Positions 30,604 through 39,084 of a stretch of 64,000 bases of DNA are shown here, in pieces. How positions within the stretch are numbered: position 1 is the first letter of the stretch; each line of letters opens with the position of its first letter. The stretch lies in the NCBI RefSeq assembly GCF_031760065.1, contig NZ_CP134500.1, forward strand, positions 3,658,001-3,722,000, read 5' to 3'. The notes under the pieces are model-generated. The model did no database searches, was not told where the DNA came from, and saw only the letters and a list, made by a program, of their open reading frames with translations. The stretch is from Streptomyces durocortorensis (GTDB taxonomy: Bacteria > Actinomycetota > Actinomycetes > Streptomycetales > Streptomycetaceae). The position numbers and the translations under genes were made by a program.

Positions 30604-31371
30604 TTGAGCAATTCTGCCGACTCCCCCGAAGGCCCGGCCCGGCACACCTCCGTGTGGGCGGCCCGGGCACTCACCGCTGCGGTTTTCGCCCTGGCCGGAC
30701 TCATCTTCGTCACCAGCGCCAACGCCGCCAAGGGCACCGATCTACGCAGCGACTCCTCCCTGCTCAAGCTCTCCGACCTGATCAGGGAGCGCAGTGAGAA
30801 GAACGCCGAGCTGAACGAGTCGACGGCGGCCGTGCGCTCGGACATCGAGGCCCTCGCCCAGCGTGACGACGGCTCCACCAAGGCCGAGGACGCCAAGCTG
30901 GAGGCCCTGGAGAAGGCGGCGGGTACCACCGAGATCACCGGCCACTCCGTCAGTGTGACCCTCGACGACGCGCCCCCCGACGCCACCGCCAACCCGGGCT
31001 ACCCCGAGCCGCAGCCCAATGACCTGGTCATCCACCAGCAGGACCTGCAAGCCGTGGTGAACGCGCTGTGGCAGGGCGGGGCCCGGGGAATCCAGGTGAT
31101 GGACCAGCGGCTCATCTCCACCAGCGCGGTGCGCTGCGTCGGCAACACCCTGATCCTCCAGGGCCGCGTCTACTCCCCGCCGTACAAGGTCACCGCGATC
31201 GGTGACCCGGGCAGGCTCAAGCGGGCGCTCAACGACTCCACCGCGATCCAGAACTACCAGCTGTATGTGAAGGCGTACGGGCTGGGCTGGAAAGTCGACG
31301 AGAACGAGGCGGTGACTCTTCCCGGCTACTCGGGCACAGTGGATCTCCACTACGCGAAGCCTGCGGAGTGA
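30604..31371 (+). CDS. DUF881 family protein
   Basis: This 255-residue protein begins at TTG (MSNSADSPEGPARHTSVWAA). It has one N-terminal membrane anchor (ALTAAVFALAGLIFVTSANA), a coiled coil (LSDLIRERSEKNAELNESTA), and an extracellular DUF881 domain with VSVTLDDAP, DLVIHQQDLQAVVNALWQGG, RLISTSAVRCVGNTLILQGR and YSPPYKVTAIGDP. DUF881 proteins accompany division and sortase loci in actinobacteria; their function is unknown. It opens the run of sortase genes. Confidence 0.88.
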   Translation: MSNSADSPEGPARHTSVWAARALTAAVFALAGLIFVTSANAAKGTDLRSDSSLLKLSDLIRERSEKNAELNESTAAVRSDIEALAQRDDGSTKAEDAKLEALEKAAGTTEITGHSVSVTLDDAPPDATANPGYPEPQPNDLVIHQQDLQAVVNALWQGGARGIQVMDQRLISTSAVRCVGNTLILQGRVYSPPYKVTAIGDPGRLKRALNDSTAIQNYQLYVKAYGLGWKVDENEAVTLPGYSGTVDLHYAKPAE

Positions 31372-31402
31372 ACCCGAGCTGATCCCCCGGGGAGGCCGTC
31401 CG

Positions 31403-32137
31403 GTGTCGTTACGACTGTCGGTGCGACTCGTCGTCAGAACCTTCAGCGAACTGTGCATCACCGTGGGCACGCTGATCGTGCTCTTCGTCGTCCACATCCT
31501 GTTCTGGACCGGGGTGAAGGCGGCCGACGCCGCCGAGGGCGAGATCGACAGCCTGCACAGCCAGTGGGCCCGGCAGCCGGTGACGCCCGCCCCGCCACCC
31601 GCCTCCACCGGCCCCTCCCCCTCCCTCTCCGCCGAGCCCTCCCCCTCGGCCGCTCCGGCCCCGTACCGCGCCGGAAAGCCCTTCGCGACGATGCACATCC
31701 CCCGCTTCGGCTCCGGTTGGGAGTGGCCGGTGCTGGAGAACACCGAGGCCAGGACCTTGCAGAAGGGGCTCGGGCACTACAGCGGAACCGCCCGCCCCGG
31801 CGACACGGGCAACTTCGCGGTGGCCGGGCACCGGCGGACGTACGGCGACCCTTTCAAGGACTTCCCGAAGCTGCGCCCCGGGGACGCGGTGATCGTCAAC
31901 GACGGCACGACCTGGTTCACGTACCGCATCGCGAAGGAGCCGTACCGGACCGTGCCCACCGACACGGGGGCCGTCGACCCCGTGCCGCGCGGCTCCGGCT
32001 TCGAGGAGCCCGGCCGCTATCTGACACTCACCACCTGCGAGCCCGAGTGGGGCAGCAGCCACCGGCTGATCGCCTGGGCCCACCTGGACGCGACCCGGCC
32101 GGTGGCCGAGGGGAAGCCGCCGGACCTCACCGGCTGA
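31403..32137 (+). CDS. Class E sortase (first of three)
   Basis: This 244-residue protein has an N-terminal anchor (ITVGTLIVLFVVHILFWTGV), a Pro/Ser-rich stalk (about 58-90) and a sortase core with His143 (AVAGHRRTYGDPF), Cys212 (TLTTCEP) and Arg221 (SSHRLIAW). Class E sortases attach proteins with an LAxTG-type signal to peptidoglycan, including chaplins in Streptomyces. The catalytic set is intact. It lies 31 bases after the DUF881 gene. Confidence 0.93.
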   Translation: MSLRLSVRLVVRTFSELCITVGTLIVLFVVHILFWTGVKAADAAEGEIDSLHSQWARQPVTPAPPPASTGPSPSLSAEPSPSAAPAPYRAGKPFATMHIPRFGSGWEWPVLENTEARTLQKGLGHYSGTARPGDTGNFAVAGHRRTYGDPFKDFPKLRPGDAVIVNDGTTWFTYRIAKEPYRTVPTDTGAVDPVPRGSGFEEPGRYLTLTTCEPEWGSSHRLIAWAHLDATRPVAEGKPPDLTG

Positions 32138-32267
32138 CCTGCGTCGGACCCGCCCGACCCGTGCCCGCCTCGCGCCCGGCCCGCGCCCGACTCGTGGTTT
32201 TCCACAGCTGACCCCCGCTCCGGCCGCGGCACTCTAGTCTGGTGCGGGTACCGAATGGAGGGGTCGA

Positions 32268-32456
32268 ATGTACGGCTGGATCTGGCGGCATCTGCCGGGC
32301 AACGCATGGGTGCGGAGCATCATCTCGCTCGTGCTGGTTCTGGCGGTCGTCTACGCCCTGTTCCAGTACGTCTTCCCGTGGGCGGAACCGCTGCTTCCGT
32401 TCGGTGATGTGACCGTCGACGGCGAGAGCGCCGGTGGAGCAGGAGCCGACCAGTGA
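32268..32456 (+). CDS. Small membrane protein upstream of pabA/trpG
   Basis: This 62-residue protein begins MYGWIWRHLPGNAWVRSIIS. A single helix (IISLVLVLAVVYALFQYVFP) is followed by a short acidic tail. It overlaps the amidotransferase start by four bases (GTGA), and a TAGTCT -10-like element is at 32235-32240. It is conserved at this spot in Streptomyces as far as I recall; function unknown. Confidence 0.8.
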   Translation: MYGWIWRHLPGNAWVRSIISLVLVLAVVYALFQYVFPWAEPLLPFGDVTVDGESAGGAGADQ

Positions 32457-33091
32457 GCGCACGCATCCTCGTCGTGGACAACTACGACAGCTTCGTCTTC
32501 AACCTCGTCCAGTATCTCTACCAGCTCGGCGCCGAGTGCGAGGTCCTGCGCAACGACGAAGTGACCACCGCCCATGCCCAGGACGGTTTCGACGGGGTCC
32601 TGCTCTCGCCGGGCCCCGGCACGCCCGAGCAGGCCGGCGTCTGCGTCGAGATGGTCCGGCACTGTGCGGACACCGGCGTTCCGGTCTTCGGCGTCTGTCT
32701 GGGGATGCAGTCGATGGCGGTCGCGTACGGCGGTGTCGTCGACCGGGCCCCCGAACTGCTGCACGGTAAGACCTCCCCGGTGACCCACGAGGGCAAGGGC
32801 GTCTTCGCCGGGTTGCCCTCCCCCTTCACCGCGACCCGCTACCACTCGCTCGCCGCCGAACCGGCCGCGCTGCCACCGGAGCTGGAGGTCACGGCCCGCA
32901 CGGCGGACGGCATCATCATGGGGCTGCGCCACCGTGACCGGGCCGTGGAGGGTGTGCAGTTCCACCCCGAGTCGGTGCTCACCGAGCACGGCCATCTGAT
33001 GCTCGCCAACTGGCTGGAGCAGTGCGGCGACCAGGGGGCCGTCGCGCGGTCGGCGGGGCTCGCGCCGGTGGTGGGCAAGGCCGCCGCGTGA
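32453..33091 (+). CDS. Aminodeoxychorismate/anthranilate synthase component II (glutamine amidotransferase)
   Basis: This 212-residue protein begins MSARILVVDNYDSFVFNLVQ. It is a class I amidotransferase with oxyanion motif LLSPGPGTPE, nucleophile Cys82 (VFGVCLGMQ), and His171 and Glu173 (VQFHPES). It supplies ammonia to a PabB/TrpE partner for 4-aminobenzoate or anthranilate synthesis; no partner is in the window. It is translationally coupled on both sides (GTGA overlaps), embedded in a sortase operon, which is odd for a metabolic gene. Confidence 0.93.
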   Translation: MSARILVVDNYDSFVFNLVQYLYQLGAECEVLRNDEVTTAHAQDGFDGVLLSPGPGTPEQAGVCVEMVRHCADTGVPVFGVCLGMQSMAVAYGGVVDRAPELLHGKTSPVTHEGKGVFAGLPSPFTATRYHSLAAEPAALPPELEVTARTADGIIMGLRHRDRAVEGVQFHPESVLTEHGHLMLANWLEQCGDQGAVARSAGLAPVVGKAAA

Positions 33092-34617
33092 ACCCGGGCC
33101 GCCCCCAGGACGCCGGCCAGGAGGGCGGCCCGTACGCGCAAGGGGCGTACGGGACCGACGGCGGGTTCGTGGCGGCGGTGGGCGGCCTCACGGATCCGCT
33201 GAACGATCCCCTCCCGGGGCAGCACGCCTCGCCGTGGTTCCGGGCGGACAGCATCCCGGGCGCCCAGGACGGACCGGACGAGCCTGCTCCCGGCAGGCCG
33301 GCACCCGAGGCCCAGCAGAGGGCCTACCAGGACCTCCAGCAGCCCCAGGGAGCGCCGGACGAGTGGTACGACCCCGAGGGCTACCAACGGGACTGGTACG
33401 GCTCCCAGCGGCCGCCTGCGCCCGAAGCGGGTTCCGTGCCTGGCGCGGGTTCTGCGACGGGTGCGGGCGCTGTGCCGGGAGCGGCTTTCGCGCCGGACCC
33501 GGTCCCCGTGCTCGACCCGGACCCGGTCCTCGACGCGGCCCACCCGGCCTCCGTGCTCACCCCCGGACCGGTGTCGCGCCCCGACGAGACGATGGGGCTC
33601 CGGACGGCGGCCCCCCGGCGAATAGCGTCGCCCGAGGAGCAGGGGGGGCTGGCCCTCGCCCCGGACCCGGACTCGGACCGGGATCTGGGCCCGGACCGGG
33701 ACTTGGGCCCGGACCCGGCCGCCGAGCCCCGTACCGATTCCCGCACAGAGCCCCGTACCGAGGTCCTCAGCCGCATCTCGGACGGGCCCGCCCCCGCCCC
33801 CGGCGGGCGGGCCGAGCGGCGCAGGGCGGCCAAGGGGCGCGGCCGTCGGCGCCCGGGACCGGCCGCTCCACCGGCCACGGCGTCCGCCGTGCCCACCGCG
33901 CCGATGTCCCGAGTGGAGGCGCGGCGTGCGGCGCGGGCGGCGAAGGACAGCCCGGCGGTGGTCGCCAGCCGGGTGGTCGGCGAGCTGTTCATCTCCCTCG
34001 GCGTCCTGATGCTGCTCTTCGTCACCTATCAGCTCTGGTGGACCAACATCCGGGCCGAGCAGATCGCGGGCCGCGAGACGGACAAGATCCAGGACGAGTG
34101 GGCCAACGGCGACCGCAAGCCGGGGGTGTTCGCCCCCGGACAGGGTTTCGCGATCATGCACATCCCGAAGCTGGACGTCGTCGTCCCGATCGCCGAGGGC
34201 ATCGACAAGGAGAAGGTCCTCGACCGGGGGATGGTCGGCCACTACGGCGAGGGCAAGCTGAAGACGGCGATGCCCGAGGACGAGCTGGGCAACTTCGCAG
34301 TGGCCGGGCACCGCAACACCCACGGTGAGCCGTTCCGCTACATCAACAAGCTCAGCCCCGGTGACCCGATCGTGGTCGAGACGCGCGACGCGTACTACAC
34401 GTACGAGATGTCGAGCATCCTGCCGCAGACATCGCCGTCCAACATCTCGGTGATCGAACCGGTGCCGGTGGGTTCCGGGTTCACCAAGCCGGACCGGTAC
34501 ATCACGCTGACGACCTGCACACCGGAGTTCACGAGTACCTACCGGCTGATCGTCTGGGGCAAGATGGTCGACGAACGGCCGCGCAGCGAAGGGAAGCCCA
34601 ACGCGCTCGTGGGCTGA
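33088..34617 (+). CDS. Class E sortase with very long disordered N-terminus
   Basis: This 509-residue protein starts at GTG, overlapping the previous stop. Residues 1-290 are low-complexity (Pro/Asp/Ala/Arg, with DPDPVLD and DRDLGPDRDLGPD repeats) and highly basic just before the membrane span (RVVGELFISLGVLMLLFVTY). The C-terminal sortase core has HIPKLD, AVAGHRNTHGEPF (His), TLTTCTPEF (Cys) and TYRLIVWG (Arg). By position next to pknB it corresponds, with the following gene, to the SrtE1/SrtE2 pair needed for aerial growth in S. coelicolor; this is recalled, not searched. Confidence 0.92.
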   Translation: MNPGRPQDAGQEGGPYAQGAYGTDGGFVAAVGGLTDPLNDPLPGQHASPWFRADSIPGAQDGPDEPAPGRPAPEAQQRAYQDLQQPQGAPDEWYDPEGYQRDWYGSQRPPAPEAGSVPGAGSATGAGAVPGAAFAPDPVPVLDPDPVLDAAHPASVLTPGPVSRPDETMGLRTAAPRRIASPEEQGGLALAPDPDSDRDLGPDRDLGPDPAAEPRTDSRTEPRTEVLSRISDGPAPAPGGRAERRRAAKGRGRRRPGPAAPPATASAVPTAPMSRVEARRAARAAKDSPAVVASRVVGELFISLGVLMLLFVTYQLWWTNIRAEQIAGRETDKIQDEWANGDRKPGVFAPGQGFAIMHIPKLDVVVPIAEGIDKEKVLDRGMVGHYGEGKLKTAMPEDELGNFAVAGHRNTHGEPFRYINKLSPGDPIVVETRDAYYTYEMSSILPQTSPSNISVIEPVPVGSGFTKPDRYITLTTCTPEFTSTYRLIVWGKMVDERPRSEGKPNALVG

Positions 34618-34643
34618 ACCATCATCACGACAGGGGCGGTGCG

Positions 34644-35372
34644 GTGGCAGCGAGGACCGAGCACGACGAGCGGACGGACGCGTCCGCGCGCCCGGCGCGC
34701 AAGCCCTCCCGGCACCCCGTCGCGACGGCCGTCAGCCTCTTCGGCGAGCTGCTGATCACCGCGGGCCTGGTGCTCGCGCTCTTCGTCGCGTACTCCCTGT
34801 GGTGGACCAACGTCCTCGCCGACCGCGAGGCCGACCGGCAGGGTGACACGGTCCGCAGCCGCTGGGCGGACGGCCCGGGTGCCCTGGACACCAAGGACGG
34901 CATCGGCTTCCTGCACGTACCCGCCATGAAGAACGGCGAGGTGCTGGTCAAGAAGGGCACCGACCCCGAGACCCTGAACAACGGCATCGCGGGCTACTAC
35001 ACGGACCCGGTCGAATCCGCGCTCCCCTGGGACGACGAGGGCAACTTCACGCTGGCCGCGCACCGCGACGGGCACGGCGCCAAGTTCCACAACATCCACA
35101 AGCTGAAGAACGGTGATCCGGTCGTCTTCGAGACCAAGGACACCTGGTACATCTACAAGGTCTACAAGACGCTCCCCGAGACCTCGAAGTTCAACGTCGA
35201 CGTCATCCAGCCGGTCCCGGAGGAGTCGGGCGTCGAGGAGCCGGGCCGCTACATCACGCTGACGACCTGCACGCCGGTCTACACCTCGAAGTACCGGTAC
35301 ATCGTGTGGGGCGAGCTGGAGCGTACGGAGAAGGTCGACAAGGACCGCACGAAGCCGGTGGAGCTGCTCTAG
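34644..35372 (+). CDS. Class E sortase (third)
   Basis: This 242-residue protein starts at GTG and has an N-terminal anchor (LFGELLITAGLVLALFVAYS), then a sortase core with His140 (LAAHRDGHGAKF), Cys209 (TLTTCTPVY) and Arg218 (SKYRYIVWGE). It is closely similar to the preceding sortase in the WWTN-AxxE juxtamembrane part, suggesting tandem duplication. A very strong hairpin ends the operon. Confidence 0.93.
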   Translation: MAARTEHDERTDASARPARKPSRHPVATAVSLFGELLITAGLVLALFVAYSLWWTNVLADREADRQGDTVRSRWADGPGALDTKDGIGFLHVPAMKNGEVLVKKGTDPETLNNGIAGYYTDPVESALPWDDEGNFTLAAHRDGHGAKFHNIHKLKNGDPVVFETKDTWYIYKVYKTLPETSKFNVDVIQPVPEESGVEEPGRYITLTTCTPVYTSKYRYIVWGELERTEKVDKDRTKPVELL

Positions 35373-35402
35373 TCTCCGCAGCCTGTGCGCAACCGCCTGT
35401 AT

Positions 35403-35453
35403 GTACGGGGAATGCCCCGGTCACCGCAATGGTGACCGGGGCATTCCCCGTAC
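35403..35453. terminator. 23-bp perfect hairpin between sortase and pknB operons
   Basis: The arm starts GTACGGGGAATGCCCC at 35403; the complement ends at 35453, with loop GCAAT. It lies between convergent operons. Confidence 0.85.
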
Positions 35454-35480
35454 GTATGCCGGGATGGGCGGCGGGCGTGG

Positions 35481-37454
35481 TCAGTCGCCCCGGCCTCCGA
35501 AGAGACCGCCCCCGCGGCCCTCGACGGTGACGAGGGTGATGGTGCTGCCCTTCTCCGCCTGGCTGTTGGGCGCCGGCTGGCTGGTGATCACCCGGGCGTC
35601 CGGCTTGTCGACCGAGCCCGGGGAGAGCTGGACCACGAAGCCGAGCCCTTCGAGCTGGCCCTTGACGTCCTGGTACGACTTGTTGCCGATGTCACCGGGG
35701 ATCTGGACCTGCTCCGGCTCCGCCGGGCCCTTGGAGACCTTGAGGACGATCTGCGCGTCCTTGGCCTGCTTTCCGGGCGTCGGGGACTGCTCGATGACGG
35801 TGCCCTGCGGCTGGTCCGAGTCGACGTCGCTCCGCGAGATGTTGCTGAAGCCGATGCCCCGCAGCTGCTGTTCCGCCGCCTCGAAGGTGCGGTTCCGCAT
35901 GTCCGGCAGGTCCAGCAGGGCCTGCTTGGCGATGGTGATGGTGATCTCGGACCCGTCATCGGCCTTCTCGCCGCCCTTGGGGTCCTGCTCGATCACCGTG
36001 TTCTCGGTCTTCTCGGACTCCTCGGTGACGACGTTGACCGTGAAGCCCTTCTCCTCCAGGACGTCGCGGGCGCCGTCCTCGGACTTCTCCAGGACGTTGG
36101 GGACCTCGATCTTCGGTGCGCCGGTGGACACGATGACGGTGACGGTGCCGTCCTTGTCCATCATCACGCCGCTCGTGGGGTCCTGCGAGCAGATCTCGCC
36201 CTTCTCCTGTTCCTCGCAGGGTTCCTCGGCGCCGACGGTGATCTTGACGCCGGCGTTGTCCGCGAGTCTCTCCGCTTCCTTGACCGTGGAGCCCACCAGG
36301 TTCGGCGCTTTGAGCTGGCCGTCGTCGCTGGTGGGGGAGAAGACGACCCGGCCGATCAGGATCGCGCCGATCAGTACCAGGATGCCCGCGACGACCAGCA
36401 GGATCGTCGAGGTGTTGCTCTTCTTCTGCTGGCGCCGGCGTCCGGACCGGTCGTCGTAGCCGTAACCGCCGTCGTCCGGGTTGACCGGCGGCAGCATCGA
36501 GGTCTGCCCGTTGTTCGGGTCGGCCGGGCGCAGGGCGGTGGTGGGCTGGTCGGCGTTGTAGCCGTCGTAGCCCCCGTACCCCGCAGCGCCCATCGCCGCC
36601 GTGGCCGCGACCGGCTGGCCGTCGAGGCAGGCCTCGATGTCGGCCCGCATCTCGTCGGCGGACTGGTAGCGGTAGTCCGGGTCCTTGGTCAGCGCCTTGA
36701 GGACGATCGCGTCCATCTCGGGCGTGATCTCGGGGTCGAAGTTGCTCGGCGGCTGCGGTTCCTCCCGCACGTGCTGGTAGGCCACCGCGACGGGAGAGTC
36801 CCCGACGAACGGGGGCCGCACCGCGAGGAGCTCGTACAGCAGGCAGCCGGTGGAATACAGGTCGGAGCGGGCGTCGACCTGCTCGCCCTTGGCCTGCTCC
36901 GGGGAGAGGTACTGGGCGGTGCCGATGACGGCGGCGGTCTGCGTCATCGTCATCCCGGAGTCGCCCATGGCGCGGGCGATGCCGAAGTCCATGACCTTGA
37001 CCTGGCCGGTGCGCGTCAGCATGACGTTCGCGGGCTTGATGTCGCGGTGGACGATCTGGGCGCGGTGCGAGTATTCGAGGGCCTGGAGGATGCCGACCGT
37101 CATCTCCAGCGTGCGCTCGGGGAGCAGCCTGCGACCGGAGTGCAGCAGCTCTCTCAGCGTCGACCCGTCGACGTACTCCATCACGATGTACGGGATGGAG
37201 ACCCCGTCGACGTAGTCCTCGCCGGTGTCGTACACGGCGACGATCGCGGGGTGGTTGAGCGAGGCGGCCGACTGGGCCTCACGGCGGAACCGGGCCTGGA
37301 AGGACGGGTCGCGGGCCAGATCGGCCCGGAGCGTCTTCACCGCTACGGTGCGGCCGAGCCGGGTGTCGTGCGCGAGGTAGACCTCGGCCATGCCACCACG
37401 GCCGAGCACCGAGCCCAGCTCGTACCGGCCGCCGAGGCGACGCGGCTCTTCCAT
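35481..37454 (-). CDS. pknB: PASTA-domain serine/threonine kinase PknB
   Basis: This 657-residue protein starts MEEPRRLGGRYELGSVLGRG. The kinase domain has Lys40, HRD 136-138 (IVHRDIKPANVML), DFG 157-159 and activation loop TMTQTAAVIGTAQYLSPEQ. One transmembrane helix (TILLVVAGILVLIGAILIGR) leads to four extracellular PASTA repeats (for example VPNVLEKSEDGARDVLEEKG). PASTA domains sense muropeptides or lipid II; the kinase tunes cell-wall growth and division. It is the last gene of the fhaA-fhaB-pstP-ftsW-pbpA-pknB operon. The frame opens 24 codons earlier without family match. Confidence 0.96.
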   Translation of the reverse strand: MEEPRRLGGRYELGSVLGRGGMAEVYLAHDTRLGRTVAVKTLRADLARDPSFQARFRREAQSAASLNHPAIVAVYDTGEDYVDGVSIPYIVMEYVDGSTLRELLHSGRRLLPERTLEMTVGILQALEYSHRAQIVHRDIKPANVMLTRTGQVKVMDFGIARAMGDSGMTMTQTAAVIGTAQYLSPEQAKGEQVDARSDLYSTGCLLYELLAVRPPFVGDSPVAVAYQHVREEPQPPSNFDPEITPEMDAIVLKALTKDPDYRYQSADEMRADIEACLDGQPVAATAAMGAAGYGGYDGYNADQPTTALRPADPNNGQTSMLPPVNPDDGGYGYDDRSGRRRQQKKSNTSTILLVVAGILVLIGAILIGRVVFSPTSDDGQLKAPNLVGSTVKEAERLADNAGVKITVGAEEPCEEQEKGEICSQDPTSGVMMDKDGTVTVIVSTGAPKIEVPNVLEKSEDGARDVLEEKGFTVNVVTEESEKTENTVIEQDPKGGEKADDGSEITITIAKQALLDLPDMRNRTFEAAEQQLRGIGFSNISRSDVDSDQPQGTVIEQSPTPGKQAKDAQIVLKVSKGPAEPEQVQIPGDIGNKSYQDVKGQLEGLGFVVQLSPGSVDKPDARVITSQPAPNSQAEKGSTITLVTVEGRGGGLFGGRGD

Positions 37455-37626
37455 AACTGTTCCAGCCCTCTCCGTCAGTCCCGACCGCACCCGTGTGTGG
37501 TCCGCGGCGGTGCGCTGTTCGCGCATACGCTACCGGGCACCGGTGATGTGATCAGCCCGCACCCGTCAGCCGATATCCGACCGGTATGCGATGTCCGGTA
37601 TGGATGGACGGCCGCCGTGACGGGTC

Positions 37627-39084
37627 TCACTTCTTGCTGTCGATGACCGCCTTCATCACGTTCTTCGCGATCGGGGCGGCCAGCCCACCACCGGAGATGT
37701 CGTCCCGGTTGGCGTTGCCGTCCTCGACCACGACGGCGACGGCGACCGGGGAGCCGTTGTCGGTCTTCGCGTACGAGATGAACCAGGCGTAGGGCTTCTC
37801 GCTGTTGTTCAGACCGTGCTGTGCGGTACCGGTCTTGCCGCCCACTGTGACGCCGGGGATCTGCGCGTTGGTTCCCGTGCCGTCGTTGACGACGGTCTCC
37901 ATCATCTGCTGGACCTTCTGGGCGTTCTCACCGGAGAGCGCGCGGCTGAGCTCTTCGGGCTCGTGGGTGTAGACCGGGTCCAGGTTGGGCGCCTGACGCT
38001 CGGCGACCATGTACGGATCCATCAGTTTGCCGTCGTTGGCGATGGCCGCGGCGACCATGGCCATCTGGAGCGGGGTGGTGCGGTTGGACGCCTGGCCGAT
38101 GCCCGCCATGGCGTTCTGCGGCCTGTTGTCCTCGGGGTAGATGCTCGCGTCGGCGCGGACGGGTGTGAAGACTTCCTTGTTGAAACCGAACTTGTCCGTC
38201 TGCTCGATCATCTTCTGGTTGCCGAGGTCGTCGCTGATCTTCCCGAAGACGGTGTTGCAGGACCAGCGCAGGGCCTCCCGCAGCGAGGCGTCCTTGCAGG
38301 GGATGCTGCCCTCGTTCTTCAGCTGGACGGTGGACTGCGGCAGGGTCCAGGGCAGCGGGGAGTCGGTCTTGGCGTCGATGTCGTCGTAGAGCCCGTTCTC
38401 CAGGGCGGCGGCGGCGGTGACGACCTTGAAGGTGGAGCCCGGGGGGTAGGTCTCGCGCAATGCCCGGTTGAGCATCGGCTTGTCCTTGTCCTTCAGGAGC
38501 TGCTGCCGGTCGTCCGAGTCCTTGAACGAGTTCCCGGCGAAGACCGAGGGGTCGTAGGACGGGGTGCTGGCGAGAGCGAGGATGGCGCCCGTCTTCGGAT
38601 CAAGGGCGACGACCGCGCCCTTCTTCTTTCCGAGCCCCTCGAAGGCGGCCTTCTGAGCGTCGCCGTTGAGAGTGGTGACGACGTTGCCGCCGCGCTTCTT
38701 GTCTCCCGTGAACATCGACAGCGTCCGGTCGAAGAACAGCTGGTCGCTGTTGCCGGTCAGGATGCCGTCCTCAAGGTTCTCCAGCTGCGAGGAGCCGAAG
38801 GCCTGCGAGGAGTAGCCGGTCACGGGGGCCCACAGGGGGCCGTCCTTCCAGACCCGCTTGTAGGTGAAGTCGCTGTCCTCGGTCTCGACGGAGCCGGTGA
38901 TCGCCTTGCCGTCGACGATGATGTCGCCGCGCTCGTGGGCGTACCGCTCGATTTCGACGCGGCGGTTGTACTTGTGGCTGTTCAGCTCGTCGGCACGGAC
39001 GTACTGGAGCCAGTTGTCCCGGATGAGAAGGGCGAGGATGAGGATGCCGCAGAAGATCGCGATCCGGCGCAGAGGCTTGTTCAC
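37627..39084 (-). CDS. pbpA: Class B penicillin-binding protein PbpA (transpeptidase)
   Basis: This 485-residue protein has an N-terminal membrane anchor (IAIFCGILILALLIRDNWLQ), a PBP dimerisation region, and a transpeptidase domain with S217TFK220 (PPGSTFKV), S275CN277 (RWSCNTVFG) and K417TGT (VGGKTGTAQ). It cross-links peptidoglycan with its SEDS partner FtsW, whose gene overlaps it by four bases. All catalytic motifs are intact. Confidence 0.96.
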   Translation of the reverse strand: MNKPLRRIAIFCGILILALLIRDNWLQYVRADELNSHKYNRRVEIERYAHERGDIIVDGKAITGSVETEDSDFTYKRVWKDGPLWAPVTGYSSQAFGSSQLENLEDGILTGNSDQLFFDRTLSMFTGDKKRGGNVVTTLNGDAQKAAFEGLGKKKGAVVALDPKTGAILALASTPSYDPSVFAGNSFKDSDDRQQLLKDKDKPMLNRALRETYPPGSTFKVVTAAAALENGLYDDIDAKTDSPLPWTLPQSTVQLKNEGSIPCKDASLREALRWSCNTVFGKISDDLGNQKMIEQTDKFGFNKEVFTPVRADASIYPEDNRPQNAMAGIGQASNRTTPLQMAMVAAAIANDGKLMDPYMVAERQAPNLDPVYTHEPEELSRALSGENAQKVQQMMETVVNDGTGTNAQIPGVTVGGKTGTAQHGLNNSEKPYAWFISYAKTDNGSPVAVAVVVEDGNANRDDISGGGLAAPIAKNVMKAVIDSKK

